DNA of 64,000 nt from Azorhizobium caulinodans ORS 571. Its GTDB lineage: Bacteria; Pseudomonadota; Alphaproteobacteria; Rhizobiales; Xanthobacteraceae. The notes beneath the pieces were generated by a model that was not told where the DNA came from, did no database searches, and worked only from the letters and a program-made list of their open reading frames with translations. The position numbers and the translations under genes were made by a program. Location of the stretch: the NCBI RefSeq assembly GCF_000010525.1, contig NC_009937.1:3229501-3293500 (forward strand), in the 5' to 3' direction. Positions 23,992 through 32,673 of this stretch are shown piece after piece; the stretch's first letter is position 1; every line of letters starts with the position of its first letter.

Positions 23992-24033
23992 GTCCCGTCC
24001 CTCACGCCGCAACACCGTGCCCTCAGTTAACGA

Positions 24034-24083
24034 TTGACAAGGCGAATGCACAAGTCTGATGATGGGAACGTTCCCGCTAACGA
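24034..24083 (+). promoter_or_regulatory. LacI-type operator and candidate promoter of the aldolase-MFS operon
   Basis: GGGAACGTTCCC at 24064-24075 is a perfect 12-bp palindrome with the central CG step typical of LacI/GalR-family operators. A TTGACA hexamer at 24034-24039 is followed after 17 bases by TGATGA as a weak -10, so the operator would lie at the transcription start. TAACGAT occurs on each side (24027-24033 and 24077-24083). The adjacent divergent LacI protein is the obvious ligand (inference). Confidence 0.75.
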
Positions 24084-24152
24084 TCCTAAAAACGGGGGAG
24101 CGGAGGCGGGACCCGTATTTCGGTCTGACACTCCTAGGGAAGGAACGAGACG

Positions 24153-25085
24153 ATGGCGATCGACTGGAAGGGCCTCAACCCGGCCCCCGTGACCCTGTTC
24201 AAGGACAATGGCGACGTCGATTTCGACGGCAACGCGCGCCTCGCCAAGTGGCTGGCGGCGATCCCCGGCGTGAAGAGCCTGGTGATCCTCGGCCATGCCG
24301 GCGAAGGCACCTTCCTCACCCATGACGAGCAGCTCGAGCTGATCCGCGTCTACAAGGACGCGACCCCCCTGCCCGTGGTGGCCGGCATCACCGGCGAGGG
24401 CACCAAGGTGGCTGAGATCGAGGCCAGGCAGAAGATCGACGCCGGCGCCAGCGCCGCGCTCGTCTATCCCAACCACGGCTGGCTGCGCTTCGGCTATCAG
24501 AAGGGCGCCCCGCAGGACCGCTACAAGGCCATCGCCCAGTCTGGCCTCGAATGCATCCTGTTCCAGTATCCGGCCGTGACGAAGGCCAATTACGACCTTC
24601 AGACCCAGCTCGAGATCGCCGCCATTCCGGGCGTGACCGCCACCAAGAACGGCGTGCGCGACATGAAGCGGTGGTATGATGAGATCCCGGCGCTCAAGAA
24701 CGCCTTCCCGGACCTCGCCATCATGTCCTGCCACGACGAATGGCTGCTGCCCACCATGTTTGACGTGGATGGCCTTCTGGTCGGCTACGGCAACATGGCC
24801 CCCGAACTGCTGCTGGAGTTCCTGAAGGCCGGCAAGGCGCAGGATTACACGCTGGCCCGCAAGTATCACGAGCAGCTCCTGCCGCTGACCCGCACCGTCT
24901 ATCACCGCGGCTCGCACATGGAAGGCACGGTCGCGCTCAAGCACGCGCTACGCGCCCGCGGCCTCATCGACAATGTGAACATCCGCGAGCCGCTGAAGCC
25001 GCTCGGCGATGCCGCCGACCGCGAGATCCGCGCCGCCGTGAAGGCCGCCGGCATCGAAGTGGTGTCGAACGCCATCGCGGCCTGA
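24153..25085 (+). CDS. DapA-like class I aldolase/dehydratase (DHDPS/NAL family)
   Basis: A 310-residue TIM-barrel lyase of the dihydrodipicolinate synthase/N-acetylneuraminate lyase superfamily. The Schiff-base lysine is Lys165 in GVTATKNGVRD and the proton-relay tyrosine is Tyr139 in LFQYP. The substrate loop GHAGEGTFLTHDEQ replaces the GTTGE of true DapA, pointing to a catabolic member such as a keto-deoxy-sugar acid aldolase/dehydratase rather than lysine biosynthesis. AAGGAACGAGACG precedes the start. It is the first gene after the LacI operator and is followed by an MFS carrier, so a sugar-acid or hydroxy-acid substrate taken up by that carrier is plausible. The exact reaction is not determinable. 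Confidence 0.8.
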   Translation: MAIDWKGLNPAPVTLFKDNGDVDFDGNARLAKWLAAIPGVKSLVILGHAGEGTFLTHDEQLELIRVYKDATPLPVVAGITGEGTKVAEIEARQKIDAGASAALVYPNHGWLRFGYQKGAPQDRYKAIAQSGLECILFQYPAVTKANYDLQTQLEIAAIPGVTATKNGVRDMKRWYDEIPALKNAFPDLAIMSCHDEWLLPTMFDVDGLLVGYGNMAPELLLEFLKAGKAQDYTLARKYHEQLLPLTRTVYHRGSHMEGTVALKHALRARGLIDNVNIREPLKPLGDAADREIRAAVKAAGIEVVSNAIAA

Positions 25086-25238
25086 CCCCGAGGCGCGCCA
25101 ACGCCTCGCTGATTTGGGGAAGAGGGAGTGCCGGATCGGCCCGCACGGGCCGGTCCGGCGCAGCTCGCCGACATTCCGGAGGACCCCGCAGGTCCCCGGC
25201 AAAAAGAAAAGACGACACCCGTTCCTGGAGGAAAGCCC

Positions 25239-26630
25239 ATGCTGATGCAGAGGCCCCGCGACATTGCGCGCGGGCAGACCCCATCGCTCGACCGGCAGGC
25301 GGATATCAGCGCCCGGCTGGAACGCCTGCCCATCACCCGCCGCGTCTTCTGGACCCGCAACATCATCGGTGCGGCCACCTTCTTTGATGGCTACACCGTC
25401 ATCGCCATCGCCTATGCAATGCCCGTTCTTGTCCGCGAATGGGGCCTCAAGCCCGAGCAGACGGGCATGATCCTGTCCATGGGCTATCTCGGCCAGCTCA
25501 TCGGCGCGGTGTTCTTCGGCTGGCTGGCCGAGCGCATAGGCCGCCTCAGCGTGCTGCTTTTCACTATCCTGCTGTTCGTCAGCATGGATGTCGCCTGCCT
25601 GTTCGCCTGGGGCGCCGGTTCGATGATGCTCTTCCGCTTCATCCAAGGCATCGGCACCGGCGGCGAGGTGCCGGTGGCGAGCGCCTACATCAACGAATAC
25701 ATCGGCTCGAAGGGGCGCGGCCGCTTCTTCCTGCTCTATGAGGTCATGTTCCTCTTCGGCCTCGTGGGCGCGGGCCTCATCGCGCGGGCGCTGGTGCCGG
25801 TCTATGGCTGGGAGGCCATGTTCCTCGTCGGGCTCGTGCCGGCCGCCATCCTGATCCCGCTGCGCTTCTTCATGAAGGAATCTCCGCGCTGGCTGGCAGC
25901 GAAGGGCCGTTACGAGGAAGCCGACCGGATCGTGAGCGATCTGGAGCGCAGCGCCGAGGCCGCGGGCCACAAGCTCGCGATGCCGCAGCCGGTTCCCATG
26001 AAGCAGAGCGAACAGGGCGGCCTCAGGGAGCTGTTCTCCGGCATCTATCGCCGGCGCACGCTGACCATCTGGTCCATGTGGTTCTGCTCATATCTGGTGG
26101 CGAACGGCATGATCGCCTGGCTGCCGACGCTCTATCGCCAGACCTTCAACCTGCCGCTGGAAACCGCCCTGCTGTACGGCCTGCTGACGTCGGTCGCCGG
26201 CGTGGTGGCCTCCATCGCCTGCGCCCTGCTGATCGACAAGGTGGGCCGCAAGCGCTGGTACACGGCCGCCTTCCTCTGCGCGCCGCTGCCGCTTCTGGCG
26301 CTGGCCTACATGGGCGCCACCTCGCCGATGGAAGTCCTCCTGCTGGCCGGGCTCGCCTATGCCATCGTGCAGACCATCACCTTCTCGCTCTATCTCTACT
26401 CGGCCGAGCTCTATCCGACGCGCCTGCGGGCGCTGGGCACCGGGCTCGGGAGCGCCTGGCTGCGGCTCGGCTCGTCGGCCGGCCCCATCGTCGTCGGCAC
26501 CATCATGGGCGCGGCGGGCATCCAGTATGTGTTCGCGGCCTTCGCCGGGGTTCTGGTCATCGGGGCGCTGGTGACCATGCTCTTCGCCATCGAGACGAAG
26601 GGCCGTGTGCTGGAGGAACTGTCTCCATAA
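25239..26630 (+). CDS. MFS transporter (sugar/organic acid:H+ symporter type)
   Basis: A 463-residue major facilitator with twelve predicted hydrophobic segments. TM1 contains FFDGYTVIAIAYAMPVL. The loop between TM2 and TM3 has GWLAERIGRLSVL, equivalent to the MFS G-x-x-x-D/E-R-x-G-R signature. TM4-5 read RFIQGIGTGGEVPVASAY, and ESPRWLA follows TM6, as in the sugar porter and aromatic acid symporter groups. GGAGG lies just before the start at 25239. It is 153 bp after the DapA-like gene and most likely imports that pathway's substrate. Confidence 0.88.
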   Translation: MLMQRPRDIARGQTPSLDRQADISARLERLPITRRVFWTRNIIGAATFFDGYTVIAIAYAMPVLVREWGLKPEQTGMILSMGYLGQLIGAVFFGWLAERIGRLSVLLFTILLFVSMDVACLFAWGAGSMMLFRFIQGIGTGGEVPVASAYINEYIGSKGRGRFFLLYEVMFLFGLVGAGLIARALVPVYGWEAMFLVGLVPAAILIPLRFFMKESPRWLAAKGRYEEADRIVSDLERSAEAAGHKLAMPQPVPMKQSEQGGLRELFSGIYRRRTLTIWSMWFCSYLVANGMIAWLPTLYRQTFNLPLETALLYGLLTSVAGVVASIACALLIDKVGRKRWYTAAFLCAPLPLLALAYMGATSPMEVLLLAGLAYAIVQTITFSLYLYSAELYPTRLRALGTGLGSAWLRLGSSAGPIVVGTIMGAAGIQYVFAAFAGVLVIGALVTMLFAIETKGRVLEELSP

Positions 26631-26827
26631 GGAGCCAGACGGGACGCGCCGGGGCGGTTCAGCCCGCCCGGCGCCGGCCCTGATGGCCAGCGAAGCGCCC
26701 CCTTTCGCAAACCTCACCTCCGCAAGACGTGGCCGCAGGCATGGGGCCACGATCCCGGCCAGAATTTAGCCACCGCCCTGCTGTCGGATGCCGTAAGCTG
26801 CACCGGGGTAAGGCAGGAGAAGGTGAA

Positions 26828-27856
26828 GTGTGGGATCGCAATCCGGTCCGGCTGTCATTGTTGCACATGTTGCCCGCCGTTGCCGGAGACCACGGACTGA
26901 CGCTTGATCCCCTGCTGGCCCGCGCGGGCATTGCCGCGCACGAGGGTCCTGCCGCACCGACCGTCGTGACCCGTGCCCAGATCTGCACGCTGCTTCAGGC
27001 CGTCGCCCGTCAGACCGGCGACCCGACCATCGGGCTCACGCTTGCCGCCGCCGCCTCGCCGCAGCGCCTCGGTCTCACGGGACAATCCCTCCTCTCGGGC
27101 CGCACGTTGCGGGAATGCCTCTTTTCGCATGCCCGCCACATGCCGGGGCTGCAGGGCGGGGTTCAGTTCCGGCTTCAGGTCGAGGGCAAGGTGGCTACCT
27201 GGCACCACCACATGCTCGACAGCGATCCGGCCCACGCCAATGTGCTGAACGACGGCGTGGCCGGCTTCATGACGCGGGCGCTGCGGGCGGTGGCCGGGGC
27301 TGATGCCGCCCTCCATGTGGCCCTGCCCCATCGCGCGCCCGCCGCCCAGCACCTCTACGAGGACACCCTCCAGAGCGCCGTAAGCTTCAGCGGGGGCGAC
27401 GAACTGGCCCTGAGCTTCGACGCTGATCTGCTGGACCGGCCCAATGCCCTATGGTCCGGCGTGGTCGAGCCGGATCCCGCTCAGGCGGGCGGGTGGCAGG
27501 CGCTGCTGCCGCAGACGGAGGATGACGACCATCTGGTCGCCAGCCTCCACCTCATCTTCCAGAGCGCGGCCATGTCCGGCCTATTGTCCCTGGCCGACAG
27601 CGCCCGGACGCTGGGCTACGCGCCGCGCAGTCTCCAGCGACGCCTGATGCGCCTCGGCATGACGTTCGAGAGCCTGCTCGACAGCTGGAGACAGGCTCAG
27701 GCGCTTCAGTATCTGGCCCATACGCACTGTTCGGTGGGGAAGGTCGCGCTCGCGCTGGGTTATTCGCACCCGGCCCATTTCGTGCGTGCCTTCCGGCGCT
27801 GGCAGGCCATGACACCCCTCGCCTTCCGGCGCAGCGTCCGGATGCGCATGAGCTGA
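26828..27856 (+). CDS. AraC-family transcriptional regulator (OruR/ArgR-like architecture)
   Basis: A 342-residue regulator with a long N-terminal sensing domain of the type found in OruR-like AraC proteins and a C-terminal double helix-turn-helix. The DNA-binding part is recognisable from SLADSARTLGYAPRSLQRRL through SVGKVALALGYSHPAHFVRAF to the final MTPLAFRR. I chose the GTG at 26828 because AGGAGAAGG lies directly upstream and the length then fits the family. The next gene in the same direction encodes a formylglycine-generating enzyme after 320 bases, so it could activate the sulfatase cassette (inference). Confidence 0.82.
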   Translation: MWDRNPVRLSLLHMLPAVAGDHGLTLDPLLARAGIAAHEGPAAPTVVTRAQICTLLQAVARQTGDPTIGLTLAAAASPQRLGLTGQSLLSGRTLRECLFSHARHMPGLQGGVQFRLQVEGKVATWHHHMLDSDPAHANVLNDGVAGFMTRALRAVAGADAALHVALPHRAPAAQHLYEDTLQSAVSFSGGDELALSFDADLLDRPNALWSGVVEPDPAQAGGWQALLPQTEDDDHLVASLHLIFQSAAMSGLLSLADSARTLGYAPRSLQRRLMRLGMTFESLLDSWRQAQALQYLAHTHCSVGKVALALGYSHPAHFVRAFRRWQAMTPLAFRRSVRMRMS

Positions 27857-28176
27857 CCTCCCGCCTGCGGATGGCGCGAAATGGCAATTGAGCCCCGTAC
27901 CTCCATCCGATACGCCTTGGAGCCGAGGTCACCCGCGAAACGGCTGGAAAATCTCATCTTTCCAGCCCTGTCCTAGGGGATTTGGGTGCCCCAACGGCAG
28001 GTCCGGCCGGCGACAGTGGTCCAGACGGGAGACGTGCCCAACACATCCGGGCGGCGGTTCGCGGTGGCATCAGGGCTATCCGCTCCGGCGCCTGATCATC
28101 TTGCGAAGGCGTTCCGTGCGAACGCGGTCGGCCCCTCCGGCGCCCGGAGCGACTGCCGACATTCCGGGGGAACGGT
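27857..28176. other. 320-bp intergenic region upstream of the FGE-sulfatase cassette
   Basis: No gene is supported here. A perfect 9-bp inverted repeat (GGCTGGAAA at 27942-27950, TTTCCAGCC at 27959-27967, 8-base loop) lies 86 bases after the AraC gene. It could be a transcript end or a regulator site; there is no T-tract. The promoter of the FGE-sulfatase-OMP operon should lie downstream of it, but no convincing hexamers were found. Confidence 0.4.
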
Positions 28177-29175
28177 ATGGCGGGCGAGGTGCAGGACGCG
28201 CGGCATGGCGCGGCTTTGAGCCCGGACGGGCTCGTGGACGCGTCAATGGTCTGGCTCGCGGGTGCCACGTTTCACATGGGTTCGGACGACCATTATCCCG
28301 AGGAAGCTCCCGTCCACCCGGTGAGGGTGGACGGCTTCTGGATCGACCGTTTTCCGGTCACCAACCGCGACTTTGCCCGCTTTGTGGAAGACACCGGCCA
28401 TGTCACGGTGGCCGAGCAGGTGCCCTCCCCCGCCGATTATCCGCTCCTCGATCCCCACCTGCTCGTGGCGGGATCGCTCGTCTTCTCTCCGCCCGAGGCC
28501 CAGCCCGGCCCGGCCGCGTGGGACCAGTGGTGGCGCTTCGTCGAAGGCGCCGACTGGCGCCATCCCAAAGGTCCCGGCAGCAGCCTCGAAGGGCTCGAGG
28601 ATCACCCGGTGGTGCACGTGGCCTTCGCCGATGCGCAGGCCTATGCCCGCTGGTGTCACAAGGCGCTGCCCACCGAGGCCGAGTGGGAATATGCCGCGCG
28701 CGGCGGGCTCGACCGCGCGCCTTTCGCCTGGGGCAACGAACTGGTGCCCGGCGGCATCCACCGGGCCAACACGTGGCAGGGCGCCTTCCCGGTCGAGAAC
28801 CTCGCCGAGGACGGCTTTGCCGGCACCTCACCCGTGGATGCCTTCCCCGCCAACGGCTTCGGCCTCCACGACATGATCGGCAACGTCTGGGAATGGACCG
28901 ACGACTGGTACCAGCCCCGGCACGATCCACCGGCGGCGCGGCCCTGCTGCGTACCGCACAACCCGCGTGGCGGCTCCGAGGCCGGCAGCCGCCATGCCGA
29001 CATCCTGGGCGCCGCGTTGCCACGCAAGGTGCTCAAGGGCGGCTCGCATCTGTGCGCGCCGAACTATTGCCAGCGCTACCGCCCCGCTGCGCGCTCCCCC
29101 CAGACCATTGACACCGCCTCGGGACACATCGGCTTCCGCTGTGTCCGGCGTGGTCCCAAGCAGGAAACGAAATGA
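28177..29175 (+). CDS. Formylglycine-generating enzyme (sulfatase-modifying factor)
   Basis: A 332-residue FGE/SUMF1-fold protein that converts the active-site cysteine of type I sulfatases to formylglycine in the cytoplasm. The start of the domain reads MVWLAGATFHMGSDD. GLHDMIGNVWEWTDDWY is the classic signature, and GHIGFRCVR closes the domain. Both redox/copper-binding cysteines are present as Cys293 and Cys298 in HLCAPNYCQRYRPAARSPQ, so it should be a true FGE rather than one of the many cysteine-less SUMF1-like proteins. No signal peptide is seen. CGGGGGAACGGT precedes the start. It overlaps the sulfatase gene by four bases, which fits its role as that enzyme's maturase. Confidence 0.93.
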   Translation: MAGEVQDARHGAALSPDGLVDASMVWLAGATFHMGSDDHYPEEAPVHPVRVDGFWIDRFPVTNRDFARFVEDTGHVTVAEQVPSPADYPLLDPHLLVAGSLVFSPPEAQPGPAAWDQWWRFVEGADWRHPKGPGSSLEGLEDHPVVHVAFADAQAYARWCHKALPTEAEWEYAARGGLDRAPFAWGNELVPGGIHRANTWQGAFPVENLAEDGFAGTSPVDAFPANGFGLHDMIGNVWEWTDDWYQPRHDPPAARPCCVPHNPRGGSEAGSRHADILGAALPRKVLKGGSHLCAPNYCQRYRPAARSPQTIDTASGHIGFRCVRRGPKQETK

Positions 29176-30644
29176 CGGATACGCACCGCAACGAGACCGA
29201 GGCCGGCCCCAGCCGGCGCGACGTGCTGGCCGGGACGGCCGGTTTCATGGCCGCCGTGGCGGGCCTATCGGCCCTCGCCAGCCCGGCACGCGCGCAGGCC
29301 GCGCCGCGCCCGCACATCCTCTACATCCTGGCGGATGATTTGGGCTTCGCCGACGTCGGCTTCCACGGGTCGGACATCAAGACGCCGAACCTCGACAAGC
29401 TTGCCGCCACCGGCGCGACGCTCGGCCAGTTCTACACTCAGCCCATGTGCACACCGACGCGTGCGGCCCTCATGACCGGCCGCTACCCGCTGCGCTACGG
29501 CCTCCAGACCGGCGTGATTCCCTCGGGGGCGAGCTATGGCCTCGCCACCGACGAATTCCTGCTGCCGCAGGCGCTGAAGAGCGTGGGCTACAGCACGGCG
29601 CTGATCGGCAAGTGGCACCTCGGCCATGCCAAGCAGGACTTCTGGCCCCGCCAGCGCGGCTTCGATTATTTCTACGGGCCGCTGGTGGGCGAGATCGACC
29701 ATTACAAGCACGAAGCCCATGGCGTCGTGGACTGGTATCGCGACAACAAGCAGGTGGTCGAGGAGGGCTACGACACCGAGCTGTTCGGCACCGACGCGGC
29801 GCGGCTGATCGGGGCGCACGATCCCAAGACGCCGCTGTTCCTCTACCTCGCGTTCACCGCGCCCCACACGCCCTTCCAGGCACCACAGGCCTACGTGGAC
29901 CGCTACCCGAACATCACCGATCCGGCGCGGCGCCTCTATGCGGCGATGATTTCCGCCATGGACGACCAGATCGGCAAGGTGGTGGCGGCGCTGGAGCAGC
30001 GCGGCATGCGCGAGAACACGCTCATCGTGTTCCACAGCGACAATGGCGGCACGCGCTCCAAGATGTTCGTGGGCGAAGGCGCCTTCCATGGCGAACTGCC
30101 GGCCAGCAACGCGCCTTATCGCGACGGCAAGGGCACGCTCTACGAGGGTGGCACGCGTGTTGCGGCGCTGGCCAACTGGCCGGGCCGCATCACGCCCGGC
30201 GCGGCGGATGGCGTCATGCACGTGGTTGACATGATGCCGACCCTCGCCCGGCTGGCCGGCGCGAACCTCGACCGCTCCAAGCCGCTGGACGGCGTGGACG
30301 TGTGGTCGGCCCTGTCCAGCGCGCGCACCTCGCCGCGCGACGGCGTCGTCTACAATGTGGAGCCGACACAGGGCGCGGTGCGCGAGGGCAACTGGAAGCT
30401 CTACTGGCACGCTCTGCTGCCGCCGAAGGTCGAGCTCTACGATCTCGCGAAGGACCCCTCCGAGACCACGGACGTCGCCGCCCAGCATCCCGAGAAGGTC
30501 GCGGCCCTGCAGGCGCACGTGGTCGACCTTGCCCGCACCATGGCGCCCCCGCTCTTCTATGCGGCAGCCCTGAAGGCGGCGCTCTCCGCCCCCCTCTCGA
30601 CGCCCACCGGCGCCCTCTATGGCCTCGGGATGGAAGACGATTGA
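29172..30644 (+). CDS. Tat-exported type I arylsulfatase
   Basis: A 490-residue sulfatase. The N-terminus has a twin-arginine signal, SRRDVLAG at residues 14-21, followed by a hydrophobic stretch ending SPARAQA. The metal site begins ADDLG (Asp55, Asp56). The formylglycine motif is Cys93-Thr-Pro-Thr-Arg97 followed by AALMTG, so it is cysteine-type and needs FGE. GKWHLG (Lys147, His149), APHTPF (His232) and SDNGG (Asp290, Asn291) complete the active site. The order resembles arylsulfatase B-like hydrolases (CTPTRAALMTGRYPLRYGLQ). Export by Tat in folded form agrees with cytoplasmic modification by the upstream FGE. It should desulfate a periplasmic sulfate ester, aromatic or sugar; the substrate is unknown. 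Confidence 0.93.
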   Translation: MTDTHRNETEAGPSRRDVLAGTAGFMAAVAGLSALASPARAQAAPRPHILYILADDLGFADVGFHGSDIKTPNLDKLAATGATLGQFYTQPMCTPTRAALMTGRYPLRYGLQTGVIPSGASYGLATDEFLLPQALKSVGYSTALIGKWHLGHAKQDFWPRQRGFDYFYGPLVGEIDHYKHEAHGVVDWYRDNKQVVEEGYDTELFGTDAARLIGAHDPKTPLFLYLAFTAPHTPFQAPQAYVDRYPNITDPARRLYAAMISAMDDQIGKVVAALEQRGMRENTLIVFHSDNGGTRSKMFVGEGAFHGELPASNAPYRDGKGTLYEGGTRVAALANWPGRITPGAADGVMHVVDMMPTLARLAGANLDRSKPLDGVDVWSALSSARTSPRDGVVYNVEPTQGAVREGNWKLYWHALLPPKVELYDLAKDPSETTDVAAQHPEKVAALQAHVVDLARTMAPPLFYAAALKAALSAPLSTPTGALYGLGMEDD

Positions 30645-31456
30645 TGGCCCGCCTTCTCTCGTCCGCCTCCCCCATCGCCCTTGTCCTGACGATCGCAGCG
30701 GCCTTCCCGGCCGCCGCGGCGGATCTCACGCCGGCGGCGCCCCAGAGCCTGCCCGTCGCGCCCGTGGCCACCGCAGACACGCCGGTCTTCTATGCCACGG
30801 GCTATCTGTGGGCGAGCGCCTTGCACGGCACGACGGGGACGCTGCCACCCCTGCCGCCGGCGGAGGTCAATCTGAGCTTCGGCGACATCCTGAAGAATTT
30901 CGACGGCGGCCTCATGGCCGCTGCCGAGATGCGCACCGGGCGCTGGAGCTTCCTCGGCGACGTGATGTTCTCGCAGGTCTCGCCCGATGGAAACCTGCCC
31001 GGCCCGTATCGCACCGGCGTGGAACTGCGCTCGCGCAGCCTCACGTTGCAGGCCAATGCCCTCTACCGCGTCTATGACGGACCTGCGGTCGATTTCGATG
31101 TGGGCGCGGGCCTGCGCTACTGGAACCTCGACAACCGCGTGAACGTCAACGCGTCGCCGGTCCTGCCGGGCATCGGCTATAGCGAAAACGAAGCCTGGGT
31201 CGATCCCCTGGTGGTCGGCCGCATCATCGCCCGGCTCGGCGGACCCTGGAGCCTCACGGTGGTGGGCGACGTCGGCGGCTTCGACGTCGGCTCGACGCTC
31301 ACCTGGCAGATGATCGGCACGGTCAACTACCAGTGGAGCGAGCAGCTCGCCCTTCGGGCGGGCTACCGCTACCTGTCCGTGGACTATCGGGCCGGCGACT
31401 TCCTGTACAACGTGCAGATGCAGGGGCCCATCCTGGGGGCCACCTACCGGTTCTGA
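30644..31456 (+). CDS. Outer-membrane beta-barrel protein coupled to the sulfatase
   Basis: A 270-residue protein with a signal peptide (about residues 1-26, cleaved at AAA). The body alternates short amphipathic strands such as LTLQANALYRVYD, VDFDVGAGLRYWNLD and LALRAGYRYLSVDY, and ends in the C-terminal phenylalanine of outer-membrane proteins (GATYRF). The size suggests an 8-10 stranded barrel. Its ATG overlaps the sulfatase stop (TGATG), so it is translationally coupled. This makes it a candidate channel or surface partner for the sulfatase substrate, but no named family is recognised. Not all such barrels are pores; an adhesin or structural role is possible. Confidence 0.8.
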   Translation: MARLLSSASPIALVLTIAAAFPAAAADLTPAAPQSLPVAPVATADTPVFYATGYLWASALHGTTGTLPPLPPAEVNLSFGDILKNFDGGLMAAAEMRTGRWSFLGDVMFSQVSPDGNLPGPYRTGVELRSRSLTLQANALYRVYDGPAVDFDVGAGLRYWNLDNRVNVNASPVLPGIGYSENEAWVDPLVVGRIIARLGGPWSLTVVGDVGGFDVGSTLTWQMIGTVNYQWSEQLALRAGYRYLSVDYRAGDFLYNVQMQGPILGATYRF

Positions 31457-31463
31457 CCCGTTC

Positions 31464-31500
31464 GCCACCCTCTGGAACCTCAGATGTGCCAGAGGGCGGC
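31464..31500. terminator. Stem-loop between convergent OMP and aminotransferase genes
   Basis: A perfect 8-bp inverted repeat (CCCTCTGG at 31468-31475, CCAGAGGG at 31489-31496) spans the end of the leftward aminotransferase gene, just past the outer-membrane protein stop. It may end transcription in both directions, though no T-tract is visible. Confidence 0.45.
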
Positions 31501-32673
31501 GAAGCCCGTCGCGAAAGCCTCGATCTCGTCCTCCGTATTGAAGTAATGCACCGAGGCCCGAATGATCGGGCCGCCGCGCGCCTCCAGAGCAAGGCGCGCC
31601 TGGCTCTCGCCGATGCCGGCGGCAAAGATGCCCCGCTGGCGCAGAGCCTCCACGAGCGCGCCGACATCCCTGCGCCGGTCGGCCCAGGTCATGATGCCCG
31701 TCGCGGCGGGATCGCCCGCCTCCATCGGTAGCGGCGCGCCGAGGGCGGCCAGACGCGTACAGGCCAGATCGACCAATGCGCGTATACGGGCGGCGATCCG
31801 CCCCGGGCCGACCTCGCGTGCGAGACGGGCCGCAGCCCCGAGCCCCAGACGCACGGCGGGATTGAATTCGAAGCTCTCGAAGCGGCGCGCATCGTCCCGC
31901 CACAGGAAATCGTCCGCGCCACTCCACGTCCCGCCGCCGAGATCGCGGAGCGGGGGCCCCGCCTGCGCGAGGATGCGGTCGGACACGAACAGGACGGCGG
32001 CGCCCTTCGGCCCGCGCAGCCATTTGCGGGCGGGAAAGACCAGCACGTCCGCGCCGAGCGCCGAAACGTCCACGGGTATCTGCCCCACCGCCTGCGCAGC
32101 ATCGATCATCACCAGCGCCTCGCGCCGGCGCGCCTCTTCCGCGATCGTCTCAACGTCAGCAGCGACACCGCTGGACGTGGGCACGAGGGAGAAGGCGACG
32201 GCGCCTCCAGCGCCCGCCTGCACCAGCGCCGCCGGGCTCGATTGCCCGAGCGGGCCTATGGGCACGAGCGACACCTCCAGCGCGGTCCCCGTCGCCATGG
32301 CGCTGGCATTGAGGATGTTCGCGCCCCAGTCGCTGCGGGCGAGCGCGATGCGCCGCAGGCCCGAGGAGACGCAAGCGCCGAGCGCCAGCGCCCATCCCCG
32401 GCTGGCGGTCTCCACAAACGCGATGTTGCGCGGCGGGCAGTTGAGCAGCGCCGCCACAGCATGGCGCACGCCCTCAATGTCTCGCGCGTGCGCCTCCATG
32501 GCCGCGTGGGTGCCCACGGCCTGCTCCAGCGCGATGAAGTCCGTCATCACGCCAGTGACCGCCCGCGGCATCAGGCTGGTGCTGGCATGGTTGAGATGGA
32601 TGCGATGGCCGGTCGCGGGCGTTTGCGCCCGCAGCTCCGCAATCTCGGAAGATGTGAAGGGACCCGCCATCAT
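31480..32673 (-). CDS. Class V aminotransferase / cysteine desulfurase-like PLP enzyme
   Basis: A 397-residue fold-type I PLP enzyme. Features are LNHASTSLMP near residues 27-36 (cofactor phosphate region), the cofactor-ring aspartate Asp191 and Gln194 in MIDAAQAVGQIPVD, and the Schiff-base lysine Lys217 in FPARKWLRGPKGAAVLF. The C-terminal segment IRASVHYFNTEDEIEAF is typical of the class V group that includes isopenicillin N epimerase-like and selenocysteine lyase-like enzymes. No strong ribosome binding site precedes the ATG at 32673. It follows a 41-codon frame whose stop overlaps this start. As last gene of the leftward Liv/IclR run, it may process an amino compound or be unrelated. Confidence 0.8.
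   Translation of the reverse strand: MMAGPFTSSEIAELRAQTPATGHRIHLNHASTSLMPRAVTGVMTDFIALEQAVGTHAAMEAHARDIEGVRHAVAALLNCPPRNIAFVETASRGWALALGACVSSGLRRIALARSDWGANILNASAMATGTALEVSLVPIGPLGQSSPAALVQAGAGGAVAFSLVPTSSGVAADVETIAEEARRREALVMIDAAQAVGQIPVDVSALGADVLVFPARKWLRGPKGAAVLFVSDRILAQAGPPLRDLGGGTWSGADDFLWRDDARRFESFEFNPAVRLGLGAAARLAREVGPGRIAARIRALVDLACTRLAALGAPLPMEAGDPAATGIMTWADRRRDVGALVEALRQRGIFAAGIGESQARLALEARGGPIIRASVHYFNTEDEIEAFATGFAALWHI

Noticed and set aside
29450-29470. Possible non-standard sulfatase motif because of Thr in Cys-x-Pro-Thr-Arg
   Set aside because: The sequence PMCTPTRAALMTG fits the accepted type I sulfatase signature, which allows S, T or A at that position.
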